Shown here: one piece after another, positions 31,101 to 41,400 of the stretch
Position numbering within the stretch: position 1 is the stretch's first letter
Layout: every line of letters begins with the position of its first letter
From: Nemertoderma westbladi
Lineage: Eukaryota > Xenacoelomorpha > Nemertodermatida > Nemertodermatidae
Assembly (NCBI GenBank): GCA_032718475.1
Contig: JAUCBJ010007104.1
Location: 38,254 to 102,253 of the forward strand
Length of the DNA stretch: 64,000 nucleotides
Reading direction: 5' to 3'
The notes under the pieces: generated by a model
Told to the model about the DNA's origin: nothing
Database searches by the model: none
What the model saw: the letters and a program-made list of their open reading frames with translations, nothing else
Made by a program: the position numbers and the translations under genes

Positions 31101-33299
31101 CGGACAGTATTTTGGACAACGTTGCCCGGAAATCCGGGCATTTTGCCGGATTTATGGATTTCCGGGCATTCTAACGCCCGGGCATCCGGGCGACTTTGGA
31201 ACGGACTAATAGTCGAATTTACGCCCGGATTTAAAGTATTCCGGAGAGTATTTTGGACAACTTTGCCCGGAAATCCGGGCATTTTGCCGGATTTTTGGAT
31301 TTCCGGGCATTCTAACGCCCGGGCATCCGGGCGACTTTGGAACGGACAAATAGTAGGACAGACAAGTTTAATAGACGCCCGGATTTACAGAATTCCTGAC
31401 AGTATTTTGGACAACTTTGCCCGGAAATCCGGGCATTCTAACGCCCGGGCATCCGGGCGACTTTGGAACGGACAAATAGTCGGACAGACAAGTTTAATGG
31501 ACGCCAGGATTTACAGAATTCCGGACAGTATTTTGGACAACTTTGCCCGGAAATCCGGGCATTTTGCCGGATTTTTGGATTTCCGGGCATTCTAACGCCC
31601 GGGCATCCGGGCGACTTTGGAACGGACAAATAGTCGGACAGACAAGTTTAATGGACGCCCGGATTTACAGAATTCCGGACAGTATTTTGGACAACGTTGC
31701 CCGGAAATCCGGGAATTTTGCCGGATTTTTGGATTTCCGGGCATTCTAACGCCCGGACATCCGGGCGACTTTGGAACGGACTAATAGTCGGACAGACAAG
31801 TTTCATGGACGCCCGGATATACAGAATTCCTGGCAGTATTTTGGACAACTTTGCCCGGAAATCCGGGCATTTTGCCGGATTTTTGGATTTCCGGGCATTC
31901 TAACGCCCGGGCATCCGGGCGACTTTGGAACGGACAAATAGTCGGACAGACAAGTTTAATGGACGCCCGGATTTACAGAATTCCGGACAGTATTTTGGAC
32001 AACGTTGCCCGGAAATCCGGGAATTTTGCCGGATTTTTGGATTTCCGGGCATTCTAACGCCCGGGCATCCGGGCGACTTTGGAACGGACTAATAGTCGGA
32101 CAGACAAGTTTCATGGACGCCCGGATATACAGAATTCCTGGCAGTATTTTGGACAACTTTGCCCGGAAATCCGGGCATTTTGCCGGATTTTTGGATTTCC
32201 GGGCATTCTAACGCCCGGGCATCCGGGCGACTTTGGAACGGACAAATAGTCGGACAGACAAGTTTAATGGACGCCCGGATTTACAGAATTCCGGACAGTA
32301 TTTTGGACAACTTAGCCCGGAAATCCGGGCATTTTGCCGGATTTTTGGATTTCCGGGCATTCTAACGCCCGGGCATCCGGGCGACTTTGGAACGGACAAA
32401 TAGTCGGACAGACAAGTTTAATGGACGCCCGGATTTACAGAATTCCGGACAGTATTTTGGACAACGTTGCCCGGAAATCCGGGAATTTTGCCGGATTTTT
32501 GGATTTCCGGGCATTCTAACGCCCGGGCATCCGGGCGACTTTGGAACGGACTAATAGTCGGACAGACAAGTTTCATGGACGCCCGGATATACAGAATTCC
32601 TGGCAGTATTTTGGACAACTTTGCCCGGAAATCCGGGCATTTTGCCGGATTTTTGGATTTCCGGGCATTCTAACGCCCGGGCATCCGGGCGACTTTGGAA
32701 CGGACAAATAGTCGGACAGACAAGTTTAATGGACGCCCGGATTTACAGAATTCCTGACAGTATTTTGGACAACTTTGCCCGGAAATCCGGACATTTTGCC
32801 GGATTTTTGTATTTCCGGGCATTCTAACGCACGGGCATCCGGGCGACTTTGGAACGGACAAATAGTCGGACAGACAAGTTTCATGAACGCCCGGATTTAC
32901 AGAATTCCTGACAGTATTTTGGACAACTTTGCCCGGAAATCCGGGCATTTTGCCTGATTTTTGGATGTCCGGGCATTCCAGTGCCCGGGCGTCCGGACAT
33001 CCGGGCGACTTTAGAACGGACAAATAGTCGAATTTACGCCCAGATTTACAGTATTCCGGAGAGTATTTTGGACAACTTTGCCCAGAAATCCGGGCATTTT
33101 GCCGGATTTTTGGATTTCCGGGCATTCTAACGCCCGGGCATCCGGGCGACTTTGGAATGGACAAGTTTAATGGACGCCCGGATTTACAAAATTCCGGACA
33201 GTATTATGGACAACTTTGCCTGGAAATCCGGACATTTTGCCGGATTTTTGGATGTCCGGGCATACTAGTGCCCGGGCGTCCGGACATCCGGGCGACTTT
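31100..33299. repeat. GTCCGG-rich satellite array 2, left part (154-bp units)
   Basis: About 14 tandem units, very regular at 154 bp (for example the motif starting at 31543 recurs at 31697, 31851, 32005 and 32159). Alternate units carry matched variants (GGACTAATAGTCGG with TTTCATGG and TCCTGGCAG against GGACAAATAGTCGG with TTTAATGG), so some stretches have 308- and 462-bp higher-order periods. The array is cut at 33299 by the BEL/Pao element and resumes at 48403. Confidence 0.96.
33295..33299. repeat. Target-site duplication, left copy (ACTTT)
   Basis: ACTTT here and at 48403-48407 flank the LTR retrotransposon. Joining the flanks restores the satellite phrase GGGCGACTTTGGAACGG. Five bases is typical for BEL/Pao integrases. 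Confidence 0.85.
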
Positions 33300-34729
33300 T
33301 ATACTGTTTTTGATGAAATTGCATTATCAATTAAGTTTCCCCATTACAAACTGGTATTAAATATAGTAAATAATTCTATACAGTATACTAAATTATAGAA
33401 AGTTTGAATTTCGCGCCCAACATTTTTTAAAAAGGGACATGTCACTTTGTCATTCAGTCATTGGTGAGTTTTAATTATTAAGAATCTCTTTTGTGTTTTT
33501 CGTACTTAAGCAGACTGCTAACTGCAGTACTGCACCTGCACAACTGCACAACAACAACAATTTGTCATTGTCATATTTATAATTACTGGTACTGAATTAT
33601 ACCTGTTTTTTGTTCTTTGACATTGTGATTTCAAGTTAAATGTGAAATGCCGTAAATCCTAAATCTGTTATTGACTGATTCAATTAAATTGTCCGTCTAC
33701 AATCTGAAAACGGACAATTTTCAACATATGGCACATGGCAGTAGGCCTATGGAAATAACATACAGGATAATGGAGTAGTTTTACCGGGAGCGATCTGCCG
33801 GCGATTCCACAGGCGAGAGGGTATGAGATGAAGCAAAATCCGGCCAGTATACCGGTATAATGAACAGGGAAGTATAGCCTATCGCCCATCGGTAGGCCTG
33901 CAACACTACACTGGAAGGGGTTCAAAATTAAGCGAGGAACACTGGGGTTCATTTGGGGCAGGAGGGTGGGGTGCAATACAGAAATATTCCTTCGACGGCT
34001 GAGACGGTTATATGCTGAATAAGTAGGCCCTAGGATTTTTTGATTTAATTAGTACATTTTGGATTAAAGGTCGTATTACCGCATTAGATTATTGACCAGC
34101 CCAACCCATTTCCAACCATTCCTAGTTTTGGGAGGGGAATCGACAGTAAAAAATAGGTGCTTCGATTCTACATTTCATTTGAGATTATTTGGGGGACTAA
34201 CAATTCTGATTATATATATTTCTATCACTAGGCCGACTTTCGATTTGGGGATCATTCACTGTCACACGGTGGGCTGGTTAGCTATTTGATCATCCATAAT
34301 AGACAGACTCCCTTTTGGTTGGTTCATTGGAAGTATTACAGTTTTGGAGAAGCCAAAATGACATTATTTGGAAATGGGACCTGCGTAAAAGCGGCTTATA
34401 GCCGATAATTGGCGGAACTCGACTGTCAGATTTCATTTTATATTTATTACAAAATTAGTCCTATATTATATTGAAAGTACACGCTAAATCTAGATTACAA
34501 TATAGCAAATTTAGCTTGACTCAGTCATGTGATATTTAAATGTGGGTATCACCTTTTTGCCTTAATTAGCAGCAACATTTAGAACATTTCAGAAATATTA
34601 GTTTTGCCTTGGAACGGGTGGTTTATTCAAACGCTGTAGGATATTAGTAAGCAATCTATCTGAGTCAATTCGAATCAGTAGTCGGCTTACATTTCGTTGT
34701 TCAGTGTTTTTTGAGCACAGAACGCAACA
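33300..34729 (+). repeat. 5' LTR of the BEL/Pao element
   Basis: 1,430 bp, beginning TATACTGTTTTTGATG and ending AACGCAACA. It appears identical to 46973-48402. The left terminus is TA rather than the usual TG; the right terminus is the standard CA. Short frames inside it occur identically in the other LTR and are not genes. Confidence 0.94.
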
Positions 34730-35482
34730 GTCAATAATCTAGTATTGTGACTGCGTCACTGAATTTGAATTTTGAATTTAGATTTAGCAAAATTTAAAAT
34801 TTGTTTTAGTTTTTTAATTTTGGACGCAAAATTATTTAATTGAAATATTTATTAAATTAATTTCAAGGCAACCATATTTATTCTCCGTACAACTTCCAGG
34901 TACTCAACTTCATCACTTCAACTGGTTCCGGATCTGTGAACGTCAATGCTTGGTACATTGGTGAGGACTAAGTTAGAGTCACTTACGAATTGGGACGCGA
35001 ACGACGGTACACCGATTCTGAGGTTGGTCGTAGTGTTAAATCTTTGTACTTGTGAGATCTATTGAGTGAATTATGGCAGCCTGAAAGGTTTGTAAAACAC
35101 ATACCGGTATATATTGAGTATTCCTCGCATACCAATATATATAATTTCGGGGAATTTGGCGTTATTTGTAAAAATTTAAAATTTATTATTTTACCAAAAA
35201 TAAAAAAGGTTTTAAAATTCATCTCATTTTACCCAATTTACAATTGTGGTAGCCGTGCAAATAGCTCCTTTATTTGCATCATAAATATACATTGGTAAGT
35301 GTATATAAAATATTTGATTAATTTGGAAATATTTTCGCTGTTATATGTATGTATACAACACAACGTTTTGGTGTTGTATAATTTGTATAACAGACCAATT
35401 TTAAGGTATATATAATTTATATAATTATATATATAGTTGACATTGGTATAATAATACCACCGAACTTGACAACCTTTTAACA
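34730..35482 (+). other. Untranslated leader between 5' LTR and polyprotein
   Basis: About 750 bp of AT-rich leader. The bases directly after the LTR (GTCAATAATCTAGTATTG) do not match a tRNA 3' end that I recognise, so the primer binding site is unresolved. Confidence 0.6.
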
Positions 35483-38400
35483 ATGAGTCAGAACAACAAC
35501 ACTGACCCTCCATTAACGGAGTATTACGAGACGGCTGGTGAGACAACTAGTCAGCAATTAGACACTTCAGTACCTGACAATACTGTGGACATTAATGAAC
35601 CTACGACAATTACTGTGGGTACCGCTACTGTAACAGAAGTTATAGACGATGACGGTGGTCATTCCCAGACATTTGGCCCACATCCCTACAACAATGTACC
35701 CGACCCACATAGTGACAGTGGGAGTGAAACATCAACACCAGGTCCAACTATCAGCAGGAGTGCTGGCGGACATATGGCTAAAGTAACTAGTGCTACAAAT
35801 AAATTAATAAGAGTATTAGATAGGCAAGAGTACGAACCTGTAAATCTAGGCATATTACAGGATGAATATAATCAATTAATATTTACTCAAAGTAATAAAC
35901 TGCAAGAATTAGTAGGCCTGGCAGAAAAACGGCGGGAATTTAAAACTCTTACCAACCTGTACACTAAGTTACAAAGTATTCGTGCTACCTTTATTTCGAT
36001 AACAAATCGAATTCGGGCAATACGCGAGGAGTTCCGCGCGAGTTTAGCCGATGCATCTGAGGCACAAATAAACTTTGACTCAGAAGAATTCGAGTTGAAT
36101 GAATGGGTAAATGTGTACATAAATAAGTTAGAGCGTTATCTATTTCAGAAGGGTGTGGTAGTACCCGGTTTACCGCTACCAACTAAGGCAAATGAAGTGG
36201 CCAGCAAATATTCGGAAATCATTAACGAGGGAGCTCATTCGGTGGCGAGTAAAACCCGGTGTAAGGGTTCCGTGAGTTCGTTGTCGATTTCAGCCTCGCA
36301 ACTATTAACCGTGAGGAGGTTAAGCGAAGATGGGCAACAAGCAAAACGCGAACAACTTCGATTTGAACGAGAAGAAGAAATTCGGCGTAGTAGGCAACTG
36401 GCAGAAACAGAGTTGAAGCGATTAGCGCAAAATATATCGCAACTGAGTGTGGAAGAAACACATTTACTGGAGTCTGAAGCATGTGCGATAAGGGCCAAGA
36501 AATTAGATATGGATGCAGCAAATAGATTAGCTGAGATTGAACGTGGGAGGGTTCGAAGAGAAGCGGAAGCTGAGCGTGTTAAGGCGGATCGTTTAGCAGA
36601 AATCGAGAAGGCACTAATTGAACGCGAAACTGCTGCAAATCGCCAACGAATGGTTGATGATGCTATGCGTATCGAACAAGAAAATGAAATAGCAAGAAGA
36701 AAGAAGGAGCTGGAAGATCAGTGTTTGAAAATCGAGGCCCAACGTAAACAACAGCTTGAGGAGGACGAACGCAGAAGGAAAGGAGAAGAATTGGCTAGTC
36801 GACAACGACATATCGCATCTGAACTTGAGGAAGCCAAATTAGCAGCGAGATGTTATAGAGCGAATTCATTGTTAAGCGAATTGGACCATGTTGCTTCCTC
36901 TGTAGAGCAGTACAATGAAACTCATGGAAAGGATGCAATAGACTCAAAGATGCATTTCATCGATGCTTTTCATAGACATTTTGCTGGAAAGGGATGGGTG
37001 GAAGAGGAATATGATTTGCCACCTAGCATAAGTGGAACACAACGACGAAATCCTCGCCGTATTGAAAACCGTGGGGCGGAAGAATACCCAGAAATTGCAT
37101 CAGGAGGAATATTGAATTTCACCAATGATAATTTTTCTCGCAAAACTCACCATCCACGAACTGTTAATCAGAAAAATCCGTCGTCTAGAGACCATGTGCC
37201 GCATTGTGAATGTTCCGAGTGTCAAAGTCGTTCACTGAAAAAACGAAATATTGAAAATAAATTTAGTGAAGTAGGTTACAATGAGTCGCGAGAAATTTTT
37301 CGAGTAAATAAAGATGAAGAACAACAGAGAGATTGGAATCAGTATCGGGAAGAGGAAAAGTTCCAATTGAATGACATGGTTTCCCAACCCCAGTTAACGA
37401 TAGATCAGCTAAAATCTGCAATTCAAGAATGTAATAATTCAGTATTACAGGAAGTTAAGGAGGTAAAGTTTCAAGTTCAGGGCATCCAGGGACATGTTCA
37501 TAGTGTTCAAGCTGAAGTTCACAATGTTCAAAAATGTGTTCAGCATGTTCAAGGCCAAGTTCAGGATGAGTTTGAGTCTGTTAGATATTCCATGCAAGAA
37601 GTTGATGCGAGATTAACTCGAGCTGAACAACAAAGGGAGAAGGAACATTTAGCGACTCAACAACTGAGAAATAACAACCCGGAAGTTAAACTGAAGTTTC
37701 CAAATAAGAATAAAGTAAATTTTCCTATTATTGATTGTAGAACAGATAGTGAAAACGAACAGGAAGTCGAAGATATTAGCTTAGGGATGAGTCCACGGGT
37801 TCGACCGAAGGTTTATTATGGTACTAAAAATCCATCGATGCCGCCAAAGTCAAGAAGTCTTACTACTCCTACTCAGGGAAGTGAAGACTCACCTGTTACG
37901 GCTATTGCTACCGAACTGTCTCGTTTTAGTGCAAGACAAAGCCTTCCCCAACAACAACCTCCAACATTTTCCGGAATTTCTAAACACTGGAGGAATTTCA
38001 CCAGCTATGTAGATACTACAATAGCCTCACAGGAATTCACTTCTAGTGAAAAATTTTGTTATTTGTTTCAATTACTGAAGGGAGAACCTCGTGAGTTAGT
38101 CAGCACATTCGTAGGAGATGAAGACGCATTCGAATTAGCTTATAATAGATTAATTACTACATATGGTGGCAATACGAAGATGGCTAGGTCTGTAGTGGAT
38201 GAGCTAGCAAAAGGAAATCCAGTTACAACACCGGTAGATTTAGTAAAACTTGCCGATTCAATTAAAAACGCAATTAAAGTTTTACCTACTTATGGTTGTG
38301 AGCACTATGGTGTGCGGCCGGATATTCTACGGGATATAATGAGGCGGCTATCATTACGATATAGACAAAAAATTAGGAGACTAGAAAGAAAGGTGGAATC

Positions 38401-41400
38401 TCGAGGAGATACATTATCTATTAAGCATATCTATGAGATTATAGCAGCAGATAGTGAAGCTGATTTACGTTCAAATTATTCCGAGGAATATCTACAAATA
38501 GAGCGACATTACGGTAGAACTAAATCAGCCTCCTCTGATAAATCTGCTGTAGCGTATAGTACTTTATCCAATCAGCAAGTAGCTAGTGATGGACCAAATA
38601 AAGTAGCGGCGCCGATTGGAGCCAAACAATTACAGGTACAAGAGTTACCAGCTGATTTCAGAGGATGTCAGTACTGCTATTATCTATCTCAGAAATCGAC
38701 TGATCATAAACTGGTTGGATGTAATTTGTTTTCTAAGTTAGACATACAGAAACGTAGGCTAATAATCAGGACCCTAGATGCCTGTTGGAAGTGTTTGGCG
38801 GTGGGACACAAGCGCAGAGCTTGTACCAGCGCCACAGCAACAAAAGGTTGCACAGACTGTGGCAGATTGCACCATAGGCTACTACACACTGCCGAACATA
38901 CACCAACAAAGCAATACTTATTGGACAACCCAAATAAGGTGACAAGACGGACTGCACTGACACATAATGTGACATTTGCTGGAATACGGACAGATGAGCT
39001 TAGCGATCAGTCTGGGTCGACAAGTGGGGAGGAGTATGAGGGAGCCTCGGCTTCTGAACCAGAAACTTGTGCAACAAGTACTGGTGATAGTACTTCTTTT
39101 CTTACACGGACGCAGTCTGTCGGATTTAGCGTAATTCCTATTGCTATCAGTGGTGAGAAGGGTACAAAGAGTGTATTTTGCCTCATGGACACAGCCTCAA
39201 ACCAAAGCTATGTGGATGAGGAGATCGCCAGTGTGGTAACAAATACAGATATCCTAACAACCACAATGATGGATATAGGTTCATTACACGGACGGAAGCT
39301 CATGCCTGTCAAGTATGTAAAGTTAACACTAGACTCTTTATTGTCTACAGAACAGCAGAGCATTACAGAGCAGAGATTATTGCCTCTGAAGGACTTACAG
39401 TTTGCTGCCATACGTGACTTTGCACAACTGCTAGGACCTGTACCGATTTCCACTGAGAGAGACAGAAAATATCTTCAAGGGGTAGATATACCACAACACT
39501 ATGTTAATTATCGTAATATTGCGATGATTATCGGAACCGACCAATTTATTGCTCATAAAACTTGGGAAACCAGACCAGTAGAATGGAATCTAGGAGATCC
39601 CTATTCTAATCGTACTATTTTAGGATGGTATACACGGTATCCACTCAACTGGGTAACAGGCACAGAAGGTACTGACACCACAGAGTCTGACAAGTCTACA
39701 GGCACAGTAGGTACCATTAACACGAGATGGCAATATTGTAATAATAGCACAGATAATACTCGAGACAGGTATTACGATGACTTACTATTACAGGAACAGG
39801 TCAAGACACAATCAACATACATTAGTAACATAAGTGACATTACTGAGCAATCAGATAGCTCATTAGAATCTGATAATCAGTCAGAGTGTTGTGAGACCTT
39901 TAGCAACGATTCAGACTGTGGTTTGAGCCCCTGCAGAGGATCTGATAACGACTCTGTTGAGTCAGAGGAAGCTATCGGAAAACTCAGACAAGTGCAATTT
40001 GACCCGGACGAGAGCAGAAAGGACAGTCACCGAATCATGAGTTTTTGTACTGTCAATACTTCTCAGACAAGGTTAGAGTCCTTCGAGACTCTCCGAAACG
40101 TAAATTCCACTGAGGTGGAACTTATGGAAGCTTATGATTATTTAGAGGATGATAAAGAGATGCATCGTAAAACATTACAATGGCTGGAACAGGATGCTGC
40201 AGAACCTAACAGTTATGACACTGCATTATCTGTGAGTGAACAAAGATGCATAGATATTATGGAGAAAACCATCAACCAACTACCCAATGGTCATTTTGAA
40301 GTGGGGATGCTGTGGAGAGAGGATAAGCCAAAGTTGAAAAATAATTACCCTCTGGCTTTGAAGAGACTGTTAATGATTAGGAGACGTCTACTCAATAATC
40401 CGGCTATACATGAACAATATCAGACCCAAATGGACATGTATATCGACAATAAATACGCTATTAGGATGGAACATCCCGAGATCACTACCGACAAAACGTA
40501 TTATTTACCGCATCATTATGTTATACATCCGGATAAACCGGGTAAAGTTAGAGTGGTGAATGACTGTAGAGAGAAATATATGGGTATGTCATTAAACTCT
40601 GAATTACTTGATGGTCCCAACATGAATAATTACTTAATTGGCATCCTCCTACGTTTTCGTCAGTGTAATATAGCGTTTACGTGTGATATTGAATCCATGT
40701 TTAACCAGGTGTTCGCCTTGAAGGAAGACCAAGAATGTCTTAGGTTTCTTTGGTACCCCAATAAGGATTTAACAGGTGAACCTGCAGTTTATAGAATGAC
40801 TAGACATTGTCAGGGAGCTAGAGATAGTCCTACCGGATGCATTTTCGCCCTTAAGAGGACCGCAGACAAACAGAAGGACAACTTTAATGAAAGAGTTATA
40901 GAGACCATTAAAAAAGATATATATACAGACGATGGCCTAAAGTGCTGTGACACTGTAAAAGAAGCAATTGATATGTCACACGATATACAACGTTGCGTAG
41001 CAACGGGTGGATTCAGACTAACCAAGTTCGTATCCAATTCAGTTGAACTAATAAATTCATTTCCAGTGAAAGATCGTAGTATGGGCGATATCGAATTAGA
41101 ATTCGAACCAATACCGACAACTAAGGTCCTGGGCTTAGTCTGGAATCCCAATAGCGACACATTTCAGGTGCGTGTAAAAGTACCATCAAAGGATGGAGTC
41201 CTCACTAAACGTATTTGCTTATCTACAATGAGCAAACTTTTCGACCCACTTAGTTTCATTAGTCCGGTCATATTACAAGCTCGGATATATCTCAGGAAAA
41301 TCTGGTTAGGTAAGACAGATTGGGATGAACCCATATCAGAAGAGATAGCAATACAATGGAGACAATGGGAGGATCAGTTACCGACATTGAAGACACTCAA

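Noticed and set aside
30153-31595. 480-codon frame beginning in hexamer array 2
   Set aside because: Val-Leu dipeptide run fused to satellite translation; not protein-like.
33680-33976. 98-codon minus-strand frame in the LTR, repeated at 47353-47649
   Set aside because: Identical only because the LTRs are identical; no recognisable motif.
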